From UBA1046 sp964624395 (GTDB lineage: Bacteria; Bacillota; Clostridia; Saccharofermentanales; DTU023), in the NCBI GenBank assembly GCA_964624395.1, contig CAZUWY010000019.1, forward strand, positions 1 to 28,064: a stretch of DNA of 28,064 bases, in the 5' to 3' direction. Of this stretch, positions 1 to 7,055 are shown piece by piece (within the stretch, counting starts at the first letter, position 1; each line of letters opens with the position of its first letter). Below the pieces are notes generated by a model. It was given only the letters and a program-made list of their open reading frames with translations. It did not search any database and was not told where the DNA came from. A program made the position numbers and the translations under genes.

Positions 1-879
1 CGGGAATGCACCGATCAAGACTATTGCGATATCCCCAATGATCATTAAGCCATCTACCAAGGGCACTGAGCCTGTAACCGGATCCGGAATAACCATGATA
101 TTAAACAGAGGAAGATGAATTCCTGTCAGATACTGGAAGACAGCAATCGCTGTGCCAGCAGTAATCAGAATAGTTAAGCCGTTTCCAAAGTGACTGAAGC
201 CGTTCATCATCTTGGTAGGCTTAAACCAAAGTCCAATAGCAATTAGGGCTGCAATGATTATAACTGGAATCAAATTTTGGACAATTTTTAAGACATCCAT
301 TTTATAGGGGGTTATATTCATAAGCAGACCACCGACCAGACAGCCAATGGGAATTGTAATTATACCGACCAATACACCACCCGAAAGATAGGGTCGATCC
401 TTCTTAGCAATAATGCTGAGAGCAACCGGGATGGTAAAGACTATTGTAGGTCCCATCATCGAACCGAGAATAAGGCCCGCGAAGTTGCCTACCGATGCAT
501 CACTGCCAGCCAATTGCACTGCAAGAGGATAACCGCCCATATCATTAGCGAGCAATGTTGTGGCAAACATTGCTGGCGATGCTCCCAGTAATTCATAGAC
601 CGGAGCTATAATCGGCTGGAGGATGATTCTCAGGACCGGAGCCATAGCAACAACACCGACCATTGCTTTCGCTAAATCACCCATGGCATCGAAGCCTTCA
701 TCAAAAGCTGCTCCGTAGCCTTTCTTATTCCCCCGCATTTTATCAATAGCACCTACAATCATGAAGATCATCATAATCGTCATGATCACTGAGTTAATTG
801 ATAAATTTGAAACATAATCTTTAACACTGTCCGTAAGGATATCAATGTTAGTCACATTATCAATTAGTTCCTGAAACAT
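1..879 (-). CDS. eutH: Ethanolamine permease EutH (C-terminus cut by window edge)
   Basis: Membrane transporter that imports ethanolamine for the compartment pathway. The frame opens with an ATG at 879 (protein begins MFQELIDNV) and stays open to base 1, giving 293 residues of a family usually about 360-410 long. The translation is rich in hydrophobic segments and closely follows E. coli EutH as I remember it: an early segment ending in the GAIDK motif, then APVYELLGASPAMFA, LANDMGG, LILGSMMGPTIVF and the TIPIGCLVGG stretch. A GGAGG-type ribosome binding site (AGGAGGAGTACT read on the minus strand) precedes the ATG. It is the last gene of the operon visible here, 16 bases after the PduT-like shell gene. 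Identification is firm; only the C-terminal transmembrane part is missing. Confidence 0.93.
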   Translation of the reverse strand, partial: MFQELIDNVTNIDILTDSVKDYVSNLSINSVIMTIMMIFMIVGAIDKMRGNKKGYGAAFDEGFDAMGDLAKAMVGVVAMAPVLRIILQPIIAPVYELLGASPAMFATTLLANDMGGYPLAVQLAGSDASVGNFAGLILGSMMGPTIVFTIPVALSIIAKKDRPYLSGGVLVGIITIPIGCLVGGLLMNITPYKMDVLKIVQNLIPVIIIAALIAIGLWFKPTKMMNGFSHFGNGLTILITAGTAIAVFQYLTGIHLPLFNIMVIPDPVTGSVPLVDGLMIIGDIAIVLIGAFP

Positions 880-895
880 AGTACTCCTCCTAGAT

Positions 896-1438
896 TTATA
901 AATATTGAAGGAGTTGGCAATCAGGCTTAGGAATAAATCTCAAGCTAATTAGATTAGGCATGTCCTGGCAAGCCGTTACTGCAGCCCGGACACTGCCTAC
1001 TGATCCATTGACAAGAAAGAAACCCTTTCCGCCTATGCCAAATCCCGTTCTTAGATTAATGAGCTCAACTTGTGCAGACTTTAATGCGATATCACAAGCA
1101 CGAATACTTGTTACTACTCGGCTGTATTCAAACATGGCAACCGCACCCGTTAGCTCCTCTTTCTTTTGTGGTCGTTTCCGCAAAACACCCAGAATATCCG
1201 GATGGCAGTTGGGCAGGCAATACTCATCTATGAGATGACGTTCGCCAGATTGCTTTGCAGATTCGATTGCTTGTCGTACATCACCCGTTTCACCACAGAG
1301 CAAGACAAGATATTTGCCCGGACAGGTAGTACCAGCTCGAATCAGTTCTGTGCTTGCTGCTTTTAAAACAGCATCACATATATCTATGCCACAGCTTATG
1401 CTGGTAAATTCCAACATGCCCAACGCTTGTGCCATCAT
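896..1438 (-). CDS. PduT-like tandem-BMC shell protein with putative Fe-S pore cysteine
   Basis: Trimeric microcompartment shell protein of two fused BMC domains (about residues 4-88 and 95-178). In PduT of Salmonella the first domain carries Cys38 in a CPGK motif, and three copies hold a [4Fe-4S] cluster in the trimer pore. The same motif occurs here at C39 (C38 if translation starts at the second ATG). The gene overlaps eutN by four bases (ATGA). An AGGAG site lies 4 bases before the first ATG and 7 before the second (1435), so the second start is slightly better spaced. Further cysteines at 16 and 21 are unusual. A second PduT-like gene lies at 14166-14714, next to a pduS homologue. Being in the eut operon suggests an electron-passing facet of the shell, but cluster binding is inferred from the motif only. 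Confidence 0.85.
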   Translation of the reverse strand: MMAQALGMLEFTSISCGIDICDAVLKAASTELIRAGTTCPGKYLVLLCGETGDVRQAIESAKQSGERHLIDEYCLPNCHPDILGVLRKRPQKKEELTGAVAMFEYSRVVTSIRACDIALKSAQVELINLRTGFGIGGKGFFLVNGSVGSVRAAVTACQDMPNLISLRFIPKPDCQLLQYL

Positions 1439-1737
1439 GTATCTCCTATTCTGGCATCGAGTGCAGATAAATCGATTTCTAAATCATCAATTATTCCGAC
1501 TACAGTAGCATCAACTGGGACCATATTATTTTTTACTGCGCTTCGAGCTGAGCTCCCTCCTACAAACAGCACGTGTTCACCGACACCAGCACCTATCCTG
1601 TCTGCCGCTACAATTGGAACTATATTTTTTTCTGGCCGGAGCAAGTCGATAGGCTTGACAACGAGCAACTTCAAGCCGGACAGATCATCATCCTTTCGTG
1701 TTGCCCAGACAGTTCCGATTACTACGCCTATTTGCAT
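1435..1737 (-). CDS. eutN: EutN/CcmL-type pentameric vertex shell protein
   Basis: Pentamer-forming protein that closes the vertices of the polyhedral shell. The 100-residue length and the sequence fit the EutN/CcmL/PduN family: MQIGVVIGTVWATRK at the N-terminus (a beta strand around a conserved G-x-V-x-x-T/A pattern), LLVVKPID in the middle, AADRIGAGVGEHVLFVGGSSAR with the conserved GAGxGxxVL turn, and VDATVVGIID near the end. It lies 11 bases after the cysteine-rich eut-associated gene and overlaps the PduT-like gene by four bases, so it is translationally coupled within the operon. It is the only pentamer gene visible in the window. Confidence 0.92.
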   Translation of the reverse strand: MQIGVVIGTVWATRKDDDLSGLKLLVVKPIDLLRPEKNIVPIVAADRIGAGVGEHVLFVGGSSARSAVKNNMVPVDATVVGIIDDLEIDLSALDARIGDT

Positions 1738-1748
1738 ACTGTATCTCC

Positions 1749-2465
1749 TTAATCTTCAGACATAAGTTTAATTCCATGCTTGGCTACATACTCCCGGGCT
1801 AGATCCGTCAGGATTGTCCTCTGAGGCAAAGCGATTACTTTATGTCCTTCGCCCAAAAGTCTAACTAGATCTTGCTCTGTGAGAACACGCCTATCCCAGA
1901 TGTAAGCTGGCCTTGAACCGTCGCTGGCCATATAAACTTGTTCTGTATTTGCTATTGCATCAGCCTGGCAAAGATCTAAACTACAATCTTGCTCTAAACA
2001 AGTAAAAACTACACCACATTTTTCCAGGAAGCGAATTTTGCTACAAAGCAAATTATAGTAACTATAAGGGGATATATTCTCATAGCAAGATAGCTCCATT
2101 CCCCCCTGATCAATTTCAATCTTGCTACCATTTAAGAGTGCTTTGACCAATGTGCGAGCATAGCCTGTCAGAGGAATTGCAGAAGCAACTTGTGCAAGAT
2201 CTTCGATCGTGAGATCAAAAACTATTACTTTATCCCCCAGAGGCAGATCGTTGAATTCTAGCTTTTCAAGGTCGTCAGCAAAATAACAATCGACCTGCCA
2301 GTAGAGAGCTAGTTGCTCATCATGACAATATTGCCCAAGTAAATCTGAAGGTTTTCTCGCCAGCAGTAGAATTCGCTTTTTATCGAGTACTGCTTGATCC
2401 GGAGTAGCTGTCAGCTTTGCATAGACGCGGTTTACAATTTCATCAATAATAGCACGCTCGTGCAA
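1749..2465 (-). CDS. Eut-associated cysteine-rich protein of unknown function (TIGR02536-like)
   Basis: A 238-residue protein in the position where non-proteobacterial eut operons carry a conserved hypothetical protein (I believe the family named TIGR02536). The enzymatic role is unknown. The first 20 residues (RAIIDEIVNRVYAKL) form a short amphipathic helix resembling the encapsulation peptides of lumen enzymes, followed by a linker. Residues 31-40 (RILLLARKPS) look like the first strand of a Rossmann or flavodoxin-like fold. A cysteine cluster follows at 141, 150, 156, 161 and 166, with others at 47, 60 and 127, suggesting metal or Fe-S binding. It sits 14 bases after eutJ and 11 before eutN. 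Family assignment comes from context and general resemblance; lumen location and metal binding are inferences. Confidence 0.7.
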   Translation of the reverse strand: MHERAIIDEIVNRVYAKLTATPDQAVLDKKRILLLARKPSDLLGQYCHDEQLALYWQVDCYFADDLEKLEFNDLPLGDKVIVFDLTIEDLAQVASAIPLTGYARTLVKALLNGSKIEIDQGGMELSCYENISPYSYYNLLCSKIRFLEKCGVVFTCLEQDCSLDLCQADAIANTEQVYMASDGSRPAYIWDRRVLTEQDLVRLLGEGHKVIALPQRTILTDLAREYVAKHGIKLMSED

Positions 2466-2479
2466 TTTTGATCACCTCC

Positions 2480-3292
2480 TTATCCATTCATTGCGATCCC
2501 TGTAGGGGTAATCAGCAATGGGTTATTTGGTTTAACTACTTCAAGGCCGGTGATATCGGTAAATACTTCTTCAATGCCATGAAAGCAACATGTGCCTCCC
2601 ACTAAATAAAGAACATCATTCGGCTGTAGCTTAACTTTCTTTTGAACGATCGTAGCCATCTTTTCCATGACAGGTCTGACGATCGGAAACAACTCCTTTT
2701 GCCTCTTGGTGGATTGCTTTAACCTTTCTGCTTCAGCAAAACTGATCTTTTGATTACCTGCAATCACAAGCGACATATGTGTTCCTCCCGTCGGCTCATC
2801 CGCCACCTCAACAGTGACTCCATCACGGTAGACAGCTATTCCCGTCGTGCCTCCGCCTATGTCAACGATTACTCCGTCCTTAATTTCCAGGACAGAATTC
2901 GCAGCCGTCGGCTCATCTCTGACACAAACAACATCAAATCCAGATCCCTCAACAACATAGTGATGAGTTTTTTCACTGCTTTTAGTGCCGGGCGGCATAG
3001 CTATTGCACAGCGCTCTAGCTTTTGACCGAGACGCTCTTCTGCCTGCTCTTTAAGCGCACGTACAATTGACTGTGCTCCAAAGAAGTCAACAACAACGCC
3101 GTCTCTAAGTACATCTGCCGCCTTTAATTCACAACATACCGGATTGTTTTCTTGATCCAAAACAACAATAACAATGCAGGAAGTACCAAGGTCAACTCCG
3201 ACTTTGAGTTGGTCAGAGCAGGGCCTTTCTGCTGTCCGGATAGTTTTCTCAACCTTGCGGATCTGTTTATTTATCTGAGATATTGTCTTCAT
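2480..3292 (-). CDS. eutJ: EutJ, actin/Hsp70-fold ethanolamine-utilisation protein
   Basis: ATPase-fold protein of the ASKHA superfamily, thought to act as a chaperone or assembly factor in eut operons; its exact role is not settled. The 270 residues are close to the roughly 280 of E. coli EutJ. Visible motifs are the phosphate-1 loop VGVDLGTSCIVIVV (about 32-45), the second phosphate loop IVDIGGGTTGIAVY (about 142-155) and an adenosine-type motif VLYLVGGTCCF (about 227-237). The N-terminal 25 residues are basic and helical. The start has a GAGG site 5 bases upstream, and the gene follows eutT by 6 bases. The call over EutA is based on length and on the linkage between eutT and eutN. Confidence 0.9.
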   Translation of the reverse strand: MKTISQINKQIRKVEKTIRTAERPCSDQLKVGVDLGTSCIVIVVLDQENNPVCCELKAADVLRDGVVVDFFGAQSIVRALKEQAEERLGQKLERCAIAMPPGTKSSEKTHHYVVEGSGFDVVCVRDEPTAANSVLEIKDGVIVDIGGGTTGIAVYRDGVTVEVADEPTGGTHMSLVIAGNQKISFAEAERLKQSTKRQKELFPIVRPVMEKMATIVQKKVKLQPNDVLYLVGGTCCFHGIEEVFTDITGLEVVKPNNPLLITPTGIAMNG

Positions 3293-3298
3293 GTTTCC

Positions 3299-4087
3299 TC
3301 ATTCAGCGGACTTTTCTTTCTGAATCGAAAGAAAGTTCGCTTCAGGTTTATTTGCTAAATATTTGCTCATAATTATATGGAGAGCACTAGAAAGACGATT
3401 AAGGCATTCAATAATCCCTGGCTGTGCGATCTTATCTTCATTGGAATAAGCATCGATAGCAGCAATCTCACACACGCGAATTTCGGTTCGGAGAAGATTC
3501 AGCTTTACATACACGGTTCCCATCGAGTAATCCGGTAACAGCATCTGTTTGATTTGATAGTATTTTTCCGGATGATGGGAGCGGTCACGCAGCTCGGCAT
3601 GATTCAAACCGATAATGAACTCATTTTCAAAAGGTTTGTCAAGAACTTCGCAACGCATTATCTCCCTAAGTATGTCAAGAATATTGTCCAGATCGGATAT
3701 TACACTTTCAGTATCGTTAAATTCAGTAATATCCGCCTGTGCCATAATTATTAAGGCCTGCAATCTGTCTAGTTGCCCCCTAAAACGAATACGCTCATGA
3801 TTCTTAGCCACAAGAATGTTGCCATGTAAATGCGTCATATGTTCAGGTTTCTCCTGGTAGAATTTACCAGTTTCATAGTCACGAAACCTGCCTGTAGTCT
3901 GCTCGGGTTCAAGATTGTAGCGACCGGCCGTCCTAACCTTACGGCCGGCTCGCTCAATTTTAATTTTACGCTGGTTGAGATACTCTCGACCTGCCGGAGT
4001 TAGAATCTTGCCTTCCGGCACAACGAACACTTCCGGTTGCAAATTCCGTAACTCATAGCGCAACATTGTTTCTGTTATTGCCTTCAC
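3299..4087 (-). CDS. eutT: EutT-type ATP:cob(I)alamin adenosyltransferase
   Basis: Makes adenosylcobalamin, the cofactor of ethanolamine ammonia-lyase, from ATP and cob(I)alamin. The 262-residue protein aligns with enteric EutT: N-terminal ITETMLRYELR and LTPAGREYL, then MTHLHGNILVAKNHERIRFRGQLDRLQAL, the IMRCEVLDKPF segment, IIGLNHAELRDRSHHPEKY and LNLLRTEIRVCEIAA, then CLNRLSSALHIIM at the C-terminus. The HX11CCX2C metal-binding signature of enteric EutT, located before the MTHL segment, is absent: the corresponding stretch (about 65-82) has no cysteine. A similar lack is reported for the Listeria enzyme. It follows the second eutM copy by 47 bases and precedes eutJ by 6. Identification is secure; metal independence is inferred. 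Confidence 0.92.
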   Translation of the reverse strand: MKAITETMLRYELRNLQPEVFVVPEGKILTPAGREYLNQRKIKIERAGRKVRTAGRYNLEPEQTTGRFRDYETGKFYQEKPEHMTHLHGNILVAKNHERIRFRGQLDRLQALIIMAQADITEFNDTESVISDLDNILDILREIMRCEVLDKPFENEFIIGLNHAELRDRSHHPEKYYQIKQMLLPDYSMGTVYVKLNLLRTEIRVCEIAAIDAYSNEDKIAQPGIIECLNRLSSALHIIMSKYLANKPEANFLSIQKEKSAE

Positions 4088-4134
4088 GCAACTTACCTCC
4101 TATGCCGGTTCTTCGATATCAGGTTGTGCTCTTG

Positions 4135-4416
4135 TTATTTTAGGCTAGGCAAAATAAACTCCACCTCTTCATGAGGGCGCGGGATAACGTGTACAGAGAC
4201 CAGTTCTCCGACGCGCTCAGCTGCAGCGGCACCTGCATCAGTTGCAGCTTTCACTGCACCCACATCTCCACGAACCATAACAGAAACAAGTCCACCACCA
4301 ACATGTACTTTCCCAATCAAGGTAACATTAGCGGCCTTGACCATTGCATCCGACGCTTCAATAGATGCAACGAGACCTTTTGTTTCAATCATTCCCAATG
4401 CTTGTAAACTTGACAT
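4135..4416 (-). CDS. eutM: EutM/PduA-type hexameric shell protein, copy B
   Basis: Single-domain BMC protein of 93 residues that tiles the facets of the compartment as hexamers with a central pore. Hallmarks are ALGMIETKGLVASIEASDAM at the N-terminus, the pore segment VGGGLVSVMVRGDVGAVKAATDAG, and the C-terminal VHVIPRPHEEVE. It differs from the neighbouring copy A at only five of 93 positions (S2, S22, V37, S91, K93 here). V37 lies a few residues before the GGG pore loop, so the two proteins may form mixed or distinct hexamers. A GGAGG site is present upstream, and the gap to copy A is 26 bases. Naming as EutM rather than PduA follows from operon context. Confidence 0.93.
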   Translation of the reverse strand: MSSLQALGMIETKGLVASIEASDAMVKAANVTLIGKVHVGGGLVSVMVRGDVGAVKAATDAGAAAAERVGELVSVHVIPRPHEEVEFILPSLK

Positions 4417-4442
4417 TAGTTTTCCTCCTATTTAGACCGAAA

Positions 4443-4724
4443 CTATTCCAGTGTCGGCAAAATAAATTCTACTTCTTCGTGAGGACGTGGGATGACGTGT
4501 ACGGAGACCAGTTCTCCAACGCGCTCAGCTGCAGCGGCGCCTGCATCAGTTGCGGCTTTCACTGCACCCACATCTCCTCGAACCATAACAGAAACAAGTC
4601 CGCCACCAACATGCTCTTTTCCAATCAAGGTCACATTGGCTGCCTTGACCATAGCATCAGCCGCTTCAATAGACGCGACGAGGCCTTTTGTTTCAATCAT
4701 TCCTAATGCTTGTAAACTTGCCAT
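4443..4724 (-). CDS. eutM: EutM/PduA-type hexameric shell protein, copy A
   Basis: First of two tandem 93-residue BMC-domain genes, transcribed before copy B. It has the same architecture: MIETKGLVASIEAADAM, pore loop GKEHVGGGLVSVMVRGDVG and C-terminal VIPRPHEEVEFILP. Relative to copy B it carries A2, A22, E37, T91 and E93. The E37/V37 exchange places a charge near the pore mouth in this copy only. The DNA of the two copies is also highly similar, including the ribosome-binding region, which points to a recent duplication or gene conversion. It lies 79 bases after eutE. This is likely the most abundant shell component, by analogy with other eut operons. Confidence 0.93.
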   Translation of the reverse strand: MASLQALGMIETKGLVASIEAADAMVKAANVTLIGKEHVGGGLVSVMVRGDVGAVKAATDAGAAAAERVGELVSVHVIPRPHEEVEFILPTLE

Positions 4725-4803
4725 TTATATAATCCTCCTCAAAAATCAGGTGCTTAGCACCATTTTTTCATCGTGCTCAGGGCAATAGATTTTATGTTTC
4801 TGT

Positions 4804-6303
4804 TTACAGATCAACTTCTAAGTCTCGAAGTTTTTTCAGAACAGAGAGAACAATATCTTCCAATGCAGGATCTGAGATTGAATTGGAAATCCCATTTTCT
4901 ACCTGGCATATTGGCTGACAGGCCAATGCTTGGGCCTGAACTTGTTCAATTTCACGTATACCATGAGCTACGATACGTTTGTTAATAAGATTTAATGGTC
5001 CTACATTATCCGAAGTCGCACTACCGCCTTCTGCCCCACATCCCAGCGTAAGAGATGGCATCATGTGTGTAGTTCCTCCAATGCCTCCTAACGTTCCGCC
5101 TGCATTCACAATAATTCGTGAGGCAGGGATGCGGGATACGAAGTAATCAAGTATCTCCTGCTCCTCTGTATGGATACAGAAAGTATGGCCTGCTCCTTCG
5201 TACGTCAATAACTGTACGCAGCGTTCACAGACCTTCTCATAATTATCTTCTGAGAAAAAAGCTAAGATAGGCGCTAGTTTTTCGTTCGAATACGGATGGC
5301 CATAACCTACTCCATCCTCTTTTGCAATCAACACGCGAACATCTGCAGGGATATCAATGCCAGCAAGTTCAGCAATCACATGCACATCTTTCCCGACGAT
5401 TAATGGGTTCATTGTCCCGTCGCCACGCAAGATGAACTTGCCTAATTTCTGGGCTTGTTCTGAACTGAGGAAATATCCTCCCTGACGCTCCAACTCACGC
5501 TGGACGTCAGGAACCATATCAGTTTCTGTGATAATCGATTGTTCAGAAGAACAAATTGTCCCATTGTCGAAAGTCTTACTGGCTAGGATACGTTTAACTG
5601 CAGTGGGAATATCGGCGGTACGCTCTATGTATGCAGGACCATTTCCCGGACCTACTCCCAGAGCTGGCGTTCCAGAAGAATAAGCAGCTCTCACCATAGC
5701 TGAGCCACCGGTAGCCAGAATCAATGCTGTATCCGGATGGCTCATCAATGTGTTTGTCGCTTGTGACGTAGGTATGGTTACACAACCAACAAGATCCTCA
5801 TCTGCCCCTGCTTCGGCAAGCGCCTGTCGGATGACATTTACTGCAGCCAAAATACAATTGTTGGCATAAGGGTGTGGGCTAAAGACAATGGCATTACCTG
5901 CTTTTAACGCAATTATTGCCTTAAAGAAAACAGTGGATGTTGGATTTGTTGACGGAATAAGACCAGCAATTACTCCCATTGGTACTCCAACGGTATAAGT
6001 CTTATTCTTTTCGTCATGTTCAAGGATACCGACAACTCTCATGTCACGAATGAAGTCATAAACTATGCGACTTCCGAAAACATTCTTTATTGTCTTATCC
6101 TCTGCAATGCCAAACCCTGTTTCTTCCTGGGCCATTTTCCCAAGGCGAACTGAATTGCGCACACCAGCATCAGCGATTGCGCGTATTACTAAGTCAATTT
6201 CTCTTTGTGACTTAACTGCAAATTTTTGCTGCGCAATTTTTGCCCGCTGAACCAATTCTCTAACTTCTTGGACTGATAGCAAATCTTTATCGTAAAGTTG
6301 CAT
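4804..6303 (-). CDS. eutE: EutE, CoA-acylating acetaldehyde dehydrogenase
   Basis: Lumen enzyme oxidising acetaldehyde to acetyl-CoA with NAD+ and CoA. I start it at the ATG at 6303 (499 residues), seven bases after a GGGG site and just after the stop of the preceding gene; an ATG at 6321 would overlap that gene. Aldehyde-dehydrogenase superfamily features are visible: PMGVIAGLIPSTNPTSTVFFK (the substrate/cofactor loop, about 108-128), ATGGSAMVRAAYSSGTPALG (about 197-216), and the catalytic cysteine near residue 251 in the FDNGTICSSEQ motif. The N-terminal encapsulation helix of enteric EutE is missing. Instead the last 25 residues after a linker (PALEDIVLSVLKKLRDLE) form an amphipathic helix of encapsulation type. 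Localisation by this tail is inferred. Confidence 0.94.
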   Translation of the reverse strand: MQLYDKDLLSVQEVRELVQRAKIAQQKFAVKSQREIDLVIRAIADAGVRNSVRLGKMAQEETGFGIAEDKTIKNVFGSRIVYDFIRDMRVVGILEHDEKNKTYTVGVPMGVIAGLIPSTNPTSTVFFKAIIALKAGNAIVFSPHPYANNCILAAVNVIRQALAEAGADEDLVGCVTIPTSQATNTLMSHPDTALILATGGSAMVRAAYSSGTPALGVGPGNGPAYIERTADIPTAVKRILASKTFDNGTICSSEQSIITETDMVPDVQRELERQGGYFLSSEQAQKLGKFILRGDGTMNPLIVGKDVHVIAELAGIDIPADVRVLIAKEDGVGYGHPYSNEKLAPILAFFSEDNYEKVCERCVQLLTYEGAGHTFCIHTEEQEILDYFVSRIPASRIIVNAGGTLGGIGGTTHMMPSLTLGCGAEGGSATSDNVGPLNLINKRIVAHGIREIEQVQAQALACQPICQVENGISNSISDPALEDIVLSVLKKLRDLEVDL

Positions 6304-6307
6304 CGCC

Positions 6308-7042
6308 TCACCCCATTTCAAGTTGGCCTAAGATTTCGCGGACTAGTTCATCTTTGCGAGCAAAACTGATCTCGTGCTTGGTAAGATTAGGCAGATCAAG
6401 TTCGCGTGCTAATTTACGTAGATCCACGACTCTCATGTTTTCCAATGCCTCCCTGTTAAGGAAAGAATATCCTTCAGAAATTTCTTCAACAGAATCTATT
6501 TCTGTTTCGGCTACTGCTTCAATATCAGGAGCAGGATCTCCCTCAGAAGCTTCTTCAGCAGAATCTATTTCTGTTTCGGTTACTGCTTCAGAGTCAGGAG
6601 AAGGGTCTCCTTCAGAAGTTTCCTCTGCAGTATCTACTTCTGTTTCGGGCACTATTTCAGATTCTGTGTCAGTTATGGCTTCTTTTGTTGCTTCTTGTTC
6701 TTCATCTATAATTTCTTCGGCTGCTCGATTATCTTGTTTAGCCTGTTCTGCCATGGTGATGCTTTTTTTGTGTTTTAATGGTTCCAACATTTTTTCAGTC
6801 ATCTCAGCAGGACGTGGAATCACATGATGGGATATAATCGTGCCCAGTTGTTGCGCAGTAGCAACACCGGCATCAACCGCAGCACGAACAGCACCCACAT
6901 CACCGGTCACCATAACAGCAACAAGCCCCCCTTTAACTTTCTCAACGGATAAACGCTCGACTTGAGCAGCTTTAAGCATCGCGTCCAGCGTTGTAATTGC
7001 TGACACAATACCTACTACTTCAACAAGTCCTAAAGCTGCCAT
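6308..7042 (-). CDS. EutK-like BMC shell protein fused to a Rho_N/SAP-like domain through an acidic repeat linker
   Basis: A 244-residue shell protein with three parts. Residues 1-90 are a BMC domain (MAALGLVEVVGIVSAITTLDAM, pore region KGGLVAVMVTGDVGAVRAAVDAG, VIPRP). Residues about 95-197 are a very acidic linker containing a 23-residue tandem repeat, about three copies of the type TETEIDSAEEASEGDPAPDI; the DNA repeats with a 69-base period at 6490, 6559 and 6628. Residues about 200-243 (MRVVDLRKLARELDLP...ARKDELVREIL) resemble the Rho N-terminal/SAP helix-extension-helix fold, known for nucleic-acid binding. Enteric EutK is also a BMC domain plus a C-terminal helix-turn-helix domain, but the tail here is a different type. 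It lies between eutL and eutE, with 13 bases to eutL. Its function is unproven. Confidence 0.82.
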   Translation of the reverse strand: MAALGLVEVVGIVSAITTLDAMLKAAQVERLSVEKVKGGLVAVMVTGDVGAVRAAVDAGVATAQQLGTIISHHVIPRPAEMTEKMLEPLKHKKSITMAEQAKQDNRAAEEIIDEEQEATKEAITDTESEIVPETEVDTAEETSEGDPSPDSEAVTETEIDSAEEASEGDPAPDIEAVAETEIDSVEEISEGYSFLNREALENMRVVDLRKLARELDLPNLTKHEISFARKDELVREILGQLEMG

Positions 7043-7055
7043 TAATCCATCCTCC

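Noticed and set aside
4171..4788. Plus-strand open frames over the eutM genes
   Set aside because: They mirror each other because the two eutM genes are duplicates; they are antisense shadows with no binding sites.
6354..6827. 157-codon serine-rich plus-strand frame
   Set aside because: Antisense product of the acidic repeat linker in the EutK-like gene; repeat-driven open frame, not a gene.
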